Of a DNA stretch of 64,000 nt, positions 46,401 to 60,200 are shown piece after piece (position 1 is the first letter of the stretch; each line of letters begins with the position of its first letter). The notes below the pieces were generated by a model, which worked only from the letters and a program-made list of their open reading frames with translations, ran no database searches and was not told the DNA's origin. Origin of the DNA: Anagrus nilaparvatae (lineage: Eukaryota; Arthropoda; Insecta; Hymenoptera; Mymaridae); assembly GCA_022575985.1 (NCBI GenBank), contig JAKSXM010000237.1:2374501-2438500 (forward strand), given 5' to 3'. Made by a program: the position numbers and the translations under genes.

Positions 46401-48144
46401 TGCTAATATTTCAATGCTATAATTGCATAAAAATATTTTAAATTACAAAATTTCTATAAAAGAGGACAATATTCGAAAACATTTAAGGTGTGTTTATTTT
46501 GCCAAATTTGATAAATTTAATACTAAAATTTCAATGCTATTAATGCTTAAAAACATTGAAATTACAAGTTTACTATAAAACAGGGAAAAAAATTTTAAGT
46601 GGTGTTTATTTTGCTAAATTCAATACTAATATTTCAATGCTATTATTGCATAAAAATATATTAAATTAATAAATTTCTATAAAAGAGGTCAATATTTGAA
46701 AAAATTTAAGTGGGGTATATTTTACTGAATTCAATACTAATAATTCAATGCTATTATTGCATAAAAACAATTTAAATTACAAAATTTCTATAAAAAAGGA
46801 CAGTATTCGAAAATATTTAAGTGGGGAATATTCTGCTAAATTCAATACTAATATTTCAATGCTATCATTGCATAAAAACAATTAAAATTACAACATTTCT
46901 ATAAAACAGGACAGTATTCGAGAACATGTAAGTGGGGAATATTCTGCTAAATTCAATACTAATATTTCAATGCTATCATTGCATAAAAATAATTGAAATT
47001 ACAACTTTTATATAAAACAGGAAAGTTTTTGAGAACATTTATATGGGGAATATTCTGCTAAATTGAATACTAATATTTCAATGCTACTATTGCATAAAAA
47101 TATTTGAAATTACAAAATTTCTATAAAAGAGGACCGTATTCGAAAACATTTAAGTGGGGTATATTTTATTGAATTCAATACTAATAATGCAATGCTATTA
47201 TGGCATCAAAACAATTGAAATTACAACATTTCTATAAAAAAGGATAGTATTCGAGAACATTTAAGTGGGGAATATTCTGCTAAATTCAATGCTAATATTT
47301 CAATGCTATCATTACATAAAAATAATTGAAATTACAAGTTTTCTATAAAACAGGACAATATTTGAAAACATTTAAGTGGGGCAAATTTTCTAAATACAAT
47401 ACTGAAATTTCAATGCTATAATAGCATAAAAATAATTGAAACTACAACATTTCAATAAAACAGGACAGTATTCGAAAACATTTAAGTGGGGTATATTTTG
47501 CTAAATTCAATACTAATATTTCAATGCTATCATGGCATAAAAATTATTGAAATTACAACTTTTCTATAAAACAGAACAGTATTCGTAAACATTTAAGTGG
47601 GGCATATTCTGCTAAATTGAATACTAATAATTCACCATTATTGCATAAAAACAATTGAAATAACAACATTTCTATAAAACAGGACAGTATTCGAAAACAT
47701 TTAAGTGGGGTATATTTTGCTAAATTCAGTACTAATAATTCAATGCTATTATTGCATAAAATCTATTAAAATTACAACATTTCTATAAAACAGAACAGTA
47801 TTCGTAAACATTTAAGTGGGGCATATTCTGCTAAATTGAATACTAATAATTCACCATTATTGCATAAAAACAATTGAAATAACAACATTTCTATAAAACA
47901 GGACAGTATTCGAAAACATTTAAGTGGGGTATATTTTGCTAAATTCTATACTAATATTTCAATGCTATTATTGCATAAAAACAATTAAAATTAAAACATT
48001 TCTATTAAACAGGACAGTATTCGAAAACATTTAAGTGGGGTATATTTTGCTAAATTCAGTACTAATAATTCAATGCTATTATTGCATAAAATCTATTAAA
48101 ATTACAACATTTCTATAAAACAGAACAGTATTCGTAAACATTTA
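37483..48144 (+). repeat. 111-bp satellite array, main block with higher-order repeats
   Basis: About 96 monomers built around GAAAACATTTAAGTGGGG, GCTAAATT, AATACTAAT, TTGCATAAAAA and ATTTCTATAAAA. The marker monomer with AAAGAGGTTAATATTTG or AAAGAGGTCAATATTTG appears at 37583, 38243, 39014, 39677, 40341, 41113, 41770, 42541, 43204, 43868, 44578, 45242 and 45906. Most steps are 657-664 bp (six monomers), three are 771-772 bp (seven). One 710-bp step carries a 46-48-bp duplication near 44175-44222. No coding role; repeated short frames on the minus strand are by-products. Confidence 0.93.
46280..47571 (+). repeat. Irregular satellite segment, first copy of a segmental duplication
   Basis: Monomers here are diverged (for example AAGGTGTGTTTATTTTGCC, near 46490). 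The same order of odd monomers recurs at 51716-52899, lacking one ~110-bp monomer. The offset is about 5436 bp. Confidence 0.8.
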
Positions 48145-49374
48145 CTATCGATCAAAAAAAGATGTGGACCTCTCGTATTTTTGAAATATTTTCCAGAAAA
48201 ATGGTCCCAGAATGTTCGGGTGAAAAAAAATCTGTCGGCAAATTATCCTTCAATCTCTGTAAAAAATTGTATGATTGTAACTCTATTAGGAGGGGAGGGA
48301 CAGCAATAAATGCATCAAAAAAGTAAGAAAAAAAATTTTTTATTTTTTAGGCCGTTTTTAAACGTTTAATTGGTGCATTAAAAATTATTTTAAATTAACC
48401 AAATTTTAACTGCAGGTTCTTTAACCCTTTAACTTCAGGGGAGCGTTGGAATTTTCTAAAAATATTAACAAATAAATTGTTTATAACAATTTAAGCTAAA
48501 ATCGCTTCTGCTTATCGTAGAAACGTAATTCTTTTTTTAAATGACAGGTAATCATGCCTGGATTACAATTTTAGAATTTGCTCAACGTCAGAATATTGGT
48601 TTGATAACAGTATCCAAAAAACGAGTGAATTTTTATGAATAGAATGCTAATAAATAAGCCCCATTGTTCATTAATAACCTGATGAATAAAAAAGTTTATG
48701 ACCTAAACACCTGCCAATATCTTTATATTTTGTAAAGAAACAAGGTAAGAGTAGGCATTATTGAATATTTATAATGATCAAGACAAACGCATTTATAATA
48801 TAAATTAAAACCTTAATTAGATAAGAAAACTTTGAAAAGGGCATGTATATGCCATAAATCTTGCTTTATTAGCATTCTATTCATAAAAATTCACTCGTTT
48901 TTTGGATACTGTTATCAAACCAATATTCTGACGTTGACCAAATTCTAAAATTGTAATCCAGGCATGATTTCCTGTCATTTAAAAAAAGAATTACGTTTCT
49001 ACGACAAGCAGAAGCGATTTTAGCTTAAATTGTTATAAACAATTTATTTGTTAATATTTTTAGAAAATTCCAACGCTCCCCTGAAGTTAAAGGGTTAAAG
49101 AACCTGCAGTTAAAATTTGGTTAATTTAAAATAATTTTTAATGCACCAATTAAACGTTTAAAAACGGCCTAAAAAATAAAAAATTTTTTTTCTTACTTTT
49201 TTGATGCATTTATTGCTGTCCCTCCCCTCCTAATAGAGTTTCAATCATACAATTTTTTACAGAGATTGAAGGATAATTTGCCGACAGATTTTTTTTCACC
49301 CGAACATTCTGGGACCATTTTTCTGGAAAATATTTCAAAAATACGAGAGGTCCACATCTTTTTTTGATCGATAG
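48145..49374. mobile_element. 1230-bp near-perfect foldback element with TA duplication
   Basis: Ends CTATCGATCAAAAAAAGATG and its exact complement. Arms 48145-48654 and 48865-49374 are 510 bp each with a constant coordinate sum (97519), so there are no net indels and only a handful of substitutions were noticed. A 210-bp centre separates them. TA stands at 48143-48144 and 49375-49376, and the split satellite monomer CGTAAACATTTA|AGTGGGGC rejoins exactly. A TA duplication suggests a Tc1/mariner-type mobiliser. No transposase is encoded. Confidence 0.88.
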
Positions 49375-49376
49375 TA

Positions 49377-52300
49377 AGTGGGGCATATTCTGCTAAATTG
49401 AATACTAATAATTCACCATTATTGCATAAAAACAATTGAAATAACAACATTTCTATAAAACAGGACAGTATTCGAAAACATTTAAGTGGGGTATATTTTG
49501 CTAAATTCTATACTAATATTTCAATGCTATCATTGCATAAAAATCATTAAAATTACAACATTTCTATAAAACAGGACAGTATTCGAGAACATTTAAGTGG
49601 GGAATATTCTGCTAAATTGAATACTAATAATTCACCATTATTGCATAAAAACAATTGAAATAACAACATTTCTATAAAACAGGACAGTATTCGAAAACAT
49701 TTAAGTGGGGTATATTTTGCTAAATTCTATACTAATATTTCAATGCTATCATTGCATAAAAATATTTCACATTACAAAATTTCTATAAAAGAGGTCAATA
49801 TTTGAAAACATTTAAGTGGGGTATATTTTAATAAATCCAATACTAATAATTCAATGCTATTATTGCATAAAATCCATTAAAATTACAACATTTCTATAAA
49901 ACAGGACAGTATTCGAAAACATTTAAGTGGGGTATATTTTGCTAAATTCAATACTAATATTTCAATGCTATTATTGCATCAAAAACAATTAAAATTACAA
50001 AATTTCTAAAAAAATGGACAGATATTCGAAAACATTTAGGTGGGGAATATTCTGCTAAATTCAATACTAATATTTCAATGCTATCATTGCATAAAAATCA
50101 TTAAAATTACAACATTTCTATAAAACAGGACAGTATTCGAGAACATTTAAGTGGGGAATATTCTGCTAAATTCAATACTAAGATTTCAATGCTATCATGG
50201 CATAAAAATTATTGAAATTACAACTTTTCTATAAAACAGGAAAGTATTCGAGAACATTTAAGTGGGGAATATTCTGCTAAATTGAATACTAATAATTCAC
50301 CATTATTGCATAAAAACAATTGAAATAACAACATTTCTATAAAACAGGACAGTATTCGAAAACATTTAAGTGGGGTATATTTTGCTAAATTCTATACTAA
50401 TATTTCAATGCTATCATTGCATAAAAATATTTCACATTACAAAATTTCTATAAAAGAGGTCAATATTTGAAAACATTTAAGTGGGGTATATTTTAATAAA
50501 TCCAATACTAATAATTCAATGCTATTATTGCATAAAATCCATTAAAATTACAACATTTCTATAAAACAGGACAGTATTCGAAAACATTTAAGTGGGGTAT
50601 ATTTTGCTAAATTCAATACTAATATTTCAATGCTATTATTGCATAAAAACAATTGAAATTACAAAATTTCTAAAAAAAAGAACAGGTATTCGAAAACATT
50701 TAGGTGGGGAATATTCTGCTAAATTCAATACTAATATTTCAATGCTATCATTGCATAAAAATCATTAAAATTACAACATTTCTATAAAACAGGACAGTAT
50801 TCGAGAACATTTAAGTGGGGAATATTCTGCTAAATTCAATACTAATATTTCAATGCTATCATGGCATAAAAATTATTGAAATTACAACTTTTCTATAAAA
50901 CAGGAAAGTATTCGAGAACATTTAAGTGGGGAATATTCTGCTAAATTGAATACTAATAATTCACCATTATTGCATAAAAACAATTGAAATAACAACATTT
51001 CTATAAAACAGGACAGTATTCGAAAACATTTAAGTGGGGTATATTTTGCTAAATTCTATACTAATATTTCAATGCTATCATTGCATAAAAATATTTCACA
51101 TTACAAAATTTCTATAAAAGAGGTTAATATTTGAAAACATTTAAGTGGGGTATATTTTAATAAATCCAATACTAATAATTCAATGCTATTATTGCATAAA
51201 ATCCATTAAAATTACAACATTTCTATAAAACAGGACAGTATTCGAAAACATTTAAGTAGGGTATATTTTGTTAAATTCAATACTAATATTTCAATGCTAT
51301 TATTGCATAAAAACAATTGAAATTACAAAATTTCTAAAAAAAAGGACAGGTATTCGAAAACATTTAGGTGGGGAATATTCTGCTAAATTCAATACTAATA
51401 TTTCAATGCTATCATTGCATAAAAATCATTAAAATTACAACATTTCTATAAAACAGGACAGTATTCGAGAACATTTAAGTGGGGAATATTCTGCTAAATT
51501 CAATACTAATATTTCAATGCTATCATTGCATAAAAATCATTAAAATTACAACATTTCTATAAAACAGGACAGTATTCGAGAACATTTAAGTGGGGAATAT
51601 TCTGCTAAATTCAATACTAAGATTTCAATGCTATCATGGCATAAAAATTATTGAAATTACAACTTTTCTATAAAACAGGAAAGTATTCGAGAACATTTAA
51701 GTGGGGAATATTCTGCTAAATTCAATACTAATATTTCAATGCTATCATGGCATAAAAATTATTGAAATTACAACATTTCTATAAAAAAGGATAGTATTTG
51801 AGAACATTTAAGTGGGGAATATTTTGCTAAATTCAATGCTAATATTTCAATGCTATAATTGCATAAAAATATTTTAAATTACAAAATTTCTATAAAAGAG
51901 GACAATATTCGAAAACATTTAAGGTGTGTTTATTTTGCCAAATTTGATAAATTTAATACTAAAATTTCAATGCTATTAATGCTTAAAAACATTGAAATTA
52001 CAAGTTTACTATAAAACAGGGAAAAAAATTTTAAGTGGTGTTTATTTTGCTAAATTCAATACTAATATTTCAATGCTATTATTGCATAAAAATATATTAA
52101 ATTAAAAAATTTCTATAAAAGAGGTCAATATTTGAAAAAATTTAAGTGGGGTATATTTTACTGAATTCAATACTAATAATTCAATGCTATTATTGCATAA
52201 AAACAATTTAAATTACAAAATTTCTATAAAAAAGGACAGTATTCGAAAACATTTAAGTGGGGAATATTCTGCTAAATTCAATACTAATATTTCAATGCTA

Positions 52301-53003
52301 TCATTGCATAAAAACAATTAAAATTACAACATTTCTATAAAACAGGACAGTATTCGAGAACATTTAAGTGGGGAATATTCTGCTAAATTCAATACTAATA
52401 TTTCAATGCTATCATTGCATAAAAATAATTGAAATTACAACTTTTCTATAAAAGAGGACCGTATTCGAAAACATTTAAGTGGGGTATATTTTATTGAATT
52501 CAATACTAATAATGCAATGCTATTATGGCATCAAAACAATTGAAATTACAACATTTCTATAAAAAAGGATAGTATTCGAGAACATTTAAGTGGGGAATAT
52601 TCTGCTAAATTCAATGCTAATATTTCAATGCTATCATTACATAAAAATAATTGAAATTACAAGTTTTCTATAAAACAGGACAATATTTGAAAACATTTAA
52701 GTGGGGCAAATTTTCTAAATACAATACTGAAATTTCAATGCTATAATAGCATAAAAATAATTGAAACTACAACATTTCAATAAAACAGGACAGTATTCGA
52801 AAACATTTAAGTGGGGTATATTTTGCTAAATTCAATACTAATATTTCAATGCTATCATGGCATAAAAATTATTGAAATTACAACTTTTCTATAAAACAGG
52901 AAAGTATTCGAGAACATTTAAGTGGGGAATAATCTGCTAATTTCAATACTAATATTTCAATGCTATTATTGCATAGAAATAATTGAAATTACAAAATTTC
53001 ATG
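49377..53003 (+). repeat. 111-bp satellite array, second block
   Basis: Continuation of the main array after the foldback insertion, about 33 monomers. The higher-order period continues (marker at 49791, 50456, 51120: steps 665 and 664 bp). From 51716 it is a second copy of the irregular segment at 46280-47571. Confidence 0.9.
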
Positions 53004-53592
53004 TCTACAACATGAAAATATTTCAAATATTTCAATCTATATTGTCGGGTGTTTTATATATGAAAAAATTCGAAAAATTATATCGAATAAGAAATTGGAT
53101 ATCGGCTGTCTTAAACATGAAAAACACAAAAATTCAAAAAATTTGACTTTAAATCGTTTTTTGCTATTTCTCTTTAATAAATGCATTAAATAAAAAACAA
53201 AAATAAGTTGTTTTAGAAAACTGCTTAATAAATACAAAGCAATTTGGTTTTTACATTTTGATACAAACTATTTTAAATTATCAAGTGGCAAAAATGACAA
53301 CTTTTTGAGTTTTTAAATTTAAACTTCTTAGCTTCAAACAGTTGTAACTCTGAAACATGAGCTCAAATTAAAAAAAACAAATGGACATGGATAGCATTTT
53401 TTCCAAGGATTAATCTGAACTTAAGTTCGTCTCAAAAGACCTCATAGATCTTGAGAAAAATCAGTTTTAGTGACAAAAAATGAAATTTTTTTATGTTTTC
53501 GACCACTAACTTCTGAGTTTGATATCTCAAAATCTTTTGAATATTTTTTAATAATTAAAAAAAAGGTTGGGGATATTTCTTTAAAAATTAAT
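53004..53592 (-). repeat. Reverse copies of the 167-bp repeat and repeat F
   Basis: 53004-53150 matches, inverted, the ATATAAAACAGCC...GATATCC phrase of 62060-62910. 53160-53592 is the inverted partner of 34560-35030 (GAAATTTTTTTATGTTTTCG, CAGTTGTAACTCTGAAAC). Confidence 0.6.
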
Positions 53593-53594
53593 TT

Positions 53595-56500
53595 AGTGGA
53601 TTTTTTTTTAAATGTAGTGATACTTAAGTTTCTACTATTACTAAATATAATATGAAAAAAATTTTATTATTTTTCTTGCTGATTCGAAAATAAATGTTTT
53701 ATTGCCACTGACAAAGAAAACTATGTGCAGCATTTGGCCGTAAAATTAAAAAATTTACGTGCGATATCGTGCATTTTTTACTTTTACAGCCCAAGATTTA
53801 TGCAATGTGAATATACAAATACGCAATCCAATTGCGCCGAAAATGGACTAGTTGCCCGCAATAGGAATTTCGAGGTTATCTTTAGCGGTTTTTTAAAATC
53901 TTTTTATCTGTCACTTTTGGTTTTTGGGGTTCCTAAACCCTATTATGGTATCTGCTTTTATTAAAAACTCTCTGTTTGTAAAACCAAAAAAGGGCTAAGA
54001 AACCAAAATAAATAACCTGCATTTTTTTTTGCGACTGAATCGTTTTGGGTAAAAAATTTTTACCGTATCTTTTTACTAAAAATAGATACCGTATTCGAGA
54101 TCAGAGACTCGAAATACATATAAAGAAGGTATCAGATAAAAAATTTTAAACACCCGCAAAGAATACCAAACATCCTCAAAATTCCTACTGCGGGCAACGA
54201 GAGTTCATACTCGTATTAAACCGTCCTACTAACAATAATAATCACAAAAAATTTTATGGACCTATCAGCAAGAAAAATTTTTTCTTATAATTTAATAAAA
54301 AAAAATATTACTATACGAAAAATTCAGGCCAACACTATACATTTTAACCGAGGGCGAAAAAATAAAGAATTTCCCAGGCTCACATAAACTGTTATCTGGG
54401 GAATCCTTTTTTTATGTCCAAGGATAATACATAATTTTCTTCCCATAGTGGGTCAAAAATACCTTTTTTATACCGAAGAGCGATCGTAAAAAACGGGTTT
54501 TCTCCCCGCTGACAAAGATATGGTACATTTTAAACCATGGAAGCAAAATAAAAGAAAGGCGCGGATTGCACGTTAATTATGATAAACTGTGATTTTTTGG
54601 GCATTCTTTTTTTCTAAAAAAGAAAAATATCTATCTAAATCTAAAAATCTGCCCGATTTTTAAAAAAAATTATTTTTGAGGATCATGCTAGAATTATAAT
54701 GGGTTCAGGAAGGCTAAGGGCAACTCTATGGCGGAAATTTCCTCCCATGGCAAATCTTCTTCCATATTCTGAATTATTTTTTCTAAGGGTGAGAAAATAG
54801 TTTTTGCAAATTCACTGAAAGTACGAAAAAAGTTGAAAATATTTTTTTTTTAATTTTCTTAACGTTTTAAGTAATTAGCAATATCGTTTAACGAGATAAA
54901 AAAAAACCGCTAGCTACAAGTGAAATTTGGCTTGCAACAAGCGGGAATCTGTTAGTGGATTTTTTTTAATGTATAGTCCTACTTAAGTTTCTAGTATTAC
55001 TAAATATGAAAATAATCTTATTAATATTTTTCTTGCCGATTCAAAACTAAGTGTTTAATTCAAAGCTAAGTGTGTCAGCGTCCAAAAAAACCTACTAGGA
55101 CCTTTGAAAATAAAAAAATAAGTTCTTTTGGCAAAATTAGTTTTTTAGGGGTGAAAGGGGTGAAAATGGCCAATTTAACCCTTTAGAACCTATTGTATGA
55201 TATTTCTGACATCATTTTTGAGATCAGCGACCTAAAAAACCTATTTAGTTCATTTAGTTTTAAAAAAAAGTACCTTAAAGGTTTATGTCAATTTTGGGGG
55301 TATTTGGGATGAAAAATGGCCAAATTCACCCCTTGGAACCTGTTAAATGTCATTTTTGACCCAAAATTCTAATTTAGTGACCTATTTAACCACATAGCAT
55401 CATATAAAAGTCGATAAAAACATTTTTTACTATATTTCAAAATTGGGGGGGGGGAGGGGTTAAAAATGGGTGGTTGCGACAATTATCCGTTCCGACGCTT
55501 TGTTTGTATGATTTTTCAGAAGCGAATGCAAAAGGTTTCACTAAAATCCATCCACTTTCAGAGGCAGTTAGAGGTGAAAAACCGACGCTAATGGGTTAAA
55601 CCACCCTGTCTATAAACACGTTTCATATTTAAAAAAATCCATTTGCTATAAAACCGGAACTTTTCCGCAAATTATTTAAACGTAAAGACAAAGATATATT
55701 TTAGCTAATAAAATTATTTATTACTTATTATTATTAAAAAAAAAAAAAAAAAGAACGTTATCGATTTTGGCGACAACCAAAGAGTTATATGCAGACTTTG
55801 CATGTAAAAAAAGCTAAAGGCTGCCATTGGGCCTGAAATATTGTTACGAATGTCCAAAAAAATTTTCAATTTGCAAAGATGTTCATGTTAAATAAGTATA
55901 GCGAGTAAAATACATCATTTCGTAGGAGAGGATATTCTAAGCATGTACTTGTTTAACGCAATATCAAAACTTTTTTTTTTTGTAACTCTTATCAATTTTG
56001 GAGATAGTAAAAAGGATTAATTAAAATTAGAAAAAGTACTGGTTCAATTATCTTAATAAAAATAATTAATATGAACATTTTGCACAATTCTACAGCATTC
56101 TAAAGAATATTTTAAGTTCAATGGCAGCATTCAGCATTTTTTTTTACCAAAGGCTTCATCGAACTCAGTTTCTGAAAGAACTTATATTGTTCATAAAAAA
56201 TTTACAAATAATAAGAAGGTATCAAAACTTTGCAAGTAGCTTATATTTACCATTGTAAGCAATATTCAACAATGATATAGCAAATTTATACAGCGAGTAT
56301 ATATTTTTCAATATCAGGTTGGGTTAAGAGTTTTCAAACCTCTTGAATTTTTGAAGCCAACTAAAGATAGAGAAAAGTATCTTTTCTTTACAAACTTGCT
56401 TTATTATAGTTGCACCTTGCTCACAATAGTAAATGTAAGCTTCCTGAATATTTTAAAGCCTTCTTATATTATTTGTAACTCTTATGCCAATAAAAGTTCT

Positions 56501-57134
56501 TACCACAACACAGTAGGATGCAGACTTTGCATATAAAAAAAGCTAAAAGCTGCCATTGGGCCTGAAATAACGTTTAGAATGCTTCAAAAAGTTTGCAAGA
56601 TGTCATGTTAACTATAGCGAGTAAAATACTTCATTGCTAAGTCAAGCTAAATCTTCTTATCTATGATACAGATTTCAATTATATCTTACTAATTTGATTT
56701 TTAATAGTTAAATTTTTTTACTTGCCTTTGTCACTTCCTAATATAAAATTGGTGTCCAGTATGAAAAAGAAAATATAAGACATCCTTGGAACCTTGGACT
56801 CGAGCAAGATTGGGTCTCATGGCATGCTTAGACATCTAAAAAAAATATTCAAATATTTTCACAGCAAAGTGCATATCACTATGTTCATAAAAATTAATTA
56901 ATTGCATTACCTATTATACTTTTTTTTGGAAAATATAAGCTGCTGTGTATTGCAAATTGCTGCTAAACTAAAACCATATAACCTGTAAAAAAAAATAATA
57001 CAATTTCAAAAAGAATCAAATTCTTGTATCAAACTAATTTATTTTTTAATTCTGATATGAGTACTTATCTGACTATTAATATGATGTTTTATATCTCCGT
57101 AAACTCTTTTCCATCTAATATTTTCAATATTTTA
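53595..57134 (+). repeat. Left arm of the giant palindrome
   Basis: Non-coding. It includes a smaller direct pair (TTAGTGGATTTTTTTT at 53593 and 54953) and a three-fold module GCTGCCATTGGGCC / inverted / direct near 55820, 56120 and 56550. G-run GGGGGGGGGAGGGG near 55445. The 79-codon frame at 53725 lacks any domain. Confidence 0.85.
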
Positions 57135-57290
57135 GTCTTTAAGTTTTCTTGACAATTTTTGTTGTTGCGGACTTGCGATTACTATATATCACAGAGTGCA
57201 CACACATGTGTGTATATCATAACCTGCCGGCCGCCATGTACATGATTCTTGTCAGGTGTCTGTGACGAGTATATATACTGATATATCAAC

Positions 57291-60200
57291 AGCAACAACA
57301 AATATTGAAAATATTACATGGAAAAGAGTTTATACGGAGTTATAAAACATCATATTAAAAGTCAGATAAGTACTCATATCAGAATTAAAAAATAAATTAG
57401 TTTGATACAAGAATTTGATTCTTTTTGAAATTGTATTATTTTTTTTTACAGGTTATATGGTTTTAGTTTAGCAGCAATTTGCAATACACAGCAGCTTATA
57501 TTTTCCAAAAAAAAGTATAATAGGTAATGCAATTAATTAATTTTTATGAACATAGTGATATGCACTTTGCTGTGAAAATATTTGAATATTTTTTTTAGAT
57601 GTCTAAGCATGACATGAGACCCAATCTTGCTCGAGTCCAAGGTTCCAAGGATGTCTTATATTTTCTTTTTCATACTGGACACCAATTTTATATTAGGAAG
57701 TGACAAAGGCAAGTAAAAAAATTTAACTATTAAAAATCAAATTAGTAAGATATAATTGAAATCTGTATCATAGATAAGAAGATTTAGCTTGACTTAGCAA
57801 TGAAGTATTTTACTCGCTATAGTTAACATGACATCTTGCAAACTTTTTGAAGCATTCTAAACGTTATTTCAGGCCCAATGGCAGCTTTTAGCTTTTTTTA
57901 TATGCAAAGTCTGCATCCTACTGTGTTGTGGTAAGAACTTTTATTGGCATAAGAGTTACAAATAATATAAGAAGGCTTTAAAATATTCAGGAAGCTTACA
58001 TTTACTATTGTGAGCAAGATGCAACTATAATAAAGCAAGTTTGTAAAGAAAAGATACTTTTCTCTATCTTAAGTTGGCTTCAAAAATTCAAGAGGTTTGA
58101 AAACTCTTAACCCAACCTGATATTGAAAAATATATACTCGCTGTATAAATTTGCTATATCATTGTTGAATATTGCTTACAATGGTAAATATAAGCTACTT
58201 GCAAAGTTTTGATACCTTCTTATTATTTGTAAATTTTTTATGAACAATATAAGTTCTTTCAGAAACTGAGTTCGATGAAGCCTTTGGTAAAAAAAAATGC
58301 TGAATGCTGCCATTGAACTTAAAATATTCTTTAGAATGCTGTAAAATTGTGCAAAATGTTCATATTAATTATTTTTATTAAGATAATTGAACCAGTACTT
58401 TTTCTAATTTTAATTAATCCTTTTTACTATCTCCAAAATTGATAAGAGTTACAAAAAAAAAAAGTTTTGATATTGCGTTAAACAAGTACATGCTTAGAAT
58501 ATCCTCTTCTACGAAATGATGTATTTTACTCGCTATACTTATTTAACATGAACATCTTTGCAAATTGAAAATTTTTTTGGACATTCGTAACAATATTTCA
58601 GGCCCAATGGCAGCCTTTAGCTTTTTTTACATGCAAAGTCTGCATATAACTCTTTGGTTGTCGCCAAAATCGATAACGTTCTTTTTTTTTTTTTTTTTAA
58701 TAATAATAAGTAATAAATAATTTTATTAGCTAAAATATATCTTTGTCTTTACGTTTAAATAATTTGCGGAAAAGTTCCGGTTTTATAGCAAATGGATTTT
58801 TTTAAATATGAAACGTGTTTATAGACAGGGTGGTTTAACCCATTAGCGTCGGTTTTTCACCTCTAACTGCCTCTGAAAGTGGATGGATTTTAGTGAAACC
58901 TTTTGCATTCGCTTCTGAAAAATCATACAAACAAAGCGTCGGAACGGATAATTGTCGCAACCACCCATTTTTAACCCTTCCCCCCCCCAATTTTGAAATA
59001 TAGTAAAAAATGTTTTTATCGACTTTTATATGATGCTATGTGGTTAAATAGGTCACTAAATTAGAATTTTGGGTCAAAAATGACATTTAACAGGTTCCAA
59101 GGGGTGAATTTGGCCATTTTTCATCCCAAATACCCCCAAAATTGACATAAACCTTTAAGGTACTTTTTTTTAAAACTAAATGAACTAAATAGGTTTTTTA
59201 GGTCGCTGATCTCAAAAATGATGTCAGAAATATCATACAATAGGTTCTAAAGGGTTAAATTGGCCATTTTCACCCCTTTCACCCCTAAAAAACTAATTTT
59301 GCCAAAAGAACTTATTTTTTTATTTTCAAAGGTCCTAGTAGGTTTTTTTGGACGCTGACACACTTAGCTTTGAATTAAACACTTAGTTTTGAATCGGCAA
59401 GAAAAATATTAATAAGATTATTTTCATATTTAGTAATACTAGAAACTTAAGTAGGACTATACATTAAAAAAAATCCACTAACAGATTCCCGCTTGTTGCA
59501 AGCCAAATTTCACTTGTAGCTAGCGGTTTTTTTTTATCTCGTTAAACGATATTGCTAATTACTTAAAACGTTAAGAAAATTAAAAAAAAAATATTTTCAA
59601 CTTTTTTCGTACTTTCAGTGAATTTGCAAAAACTATTTTCTCACCCTTAGAAAAAATAATTCAGAATATGGAAGAAGATTTGCCATGGGAGGAAATTTCC
59701 GCCATAGAGTTGCCCTTAGCCTTCCTGAACCCATTATAATTCTAGCATGATCCTCAAAAATAATTTTTTTTAAAATACGGGCAGATTTTTAGATTTAGAT
59801 AGATATTTTTCTTTTTTAGAAAAAAAGAATGCCCAAAAAATCACAGTTTATCATAATTAACGTGCAATCCGCGCCTTTCTTTTATTTTGCTTCCATGGTT
59901 TAAAATGTACCATATCTTTGTCAGCGGGGAGAAAACCCGTTTTTTACGATCGCTCTTCGGTATAAAAAAGGTATTTTTGACCCACTATGGGAAGAAAATT
60001 ATGTATTATCCTTGGACATAAAAAAAGGATTCCCCAGATAACAGTTTATGTGGGGCCTGGGAAATTCTTTATTTTTTCGCCCTCGGTTAAAATGTATAGT
60101 GTTGGCCTGAATTTTTCGTATAGTAATATTTTTTTTTATTAAATTATAAGAAAAAATTTTTCTTGCTGATAGGTCCATAAAATTTTTTGTGATTATTATT

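Noticed and set aside
37483..53003. Regularly spaced repeats considered as a CRISPR array
   Set aside because: The whole monomer repeats without unique spacers, the unit is 111 bp, and the DNA is eukaryotic.
37483..53003. CENP-B-box-like motif in the satellite (TTCGAAAACATTTAAGTGGGG region)
   Set aside because: TTCG and a later GGGG are present but the central invariant A and the CGGG do not fall in register, so it fails the consensus.
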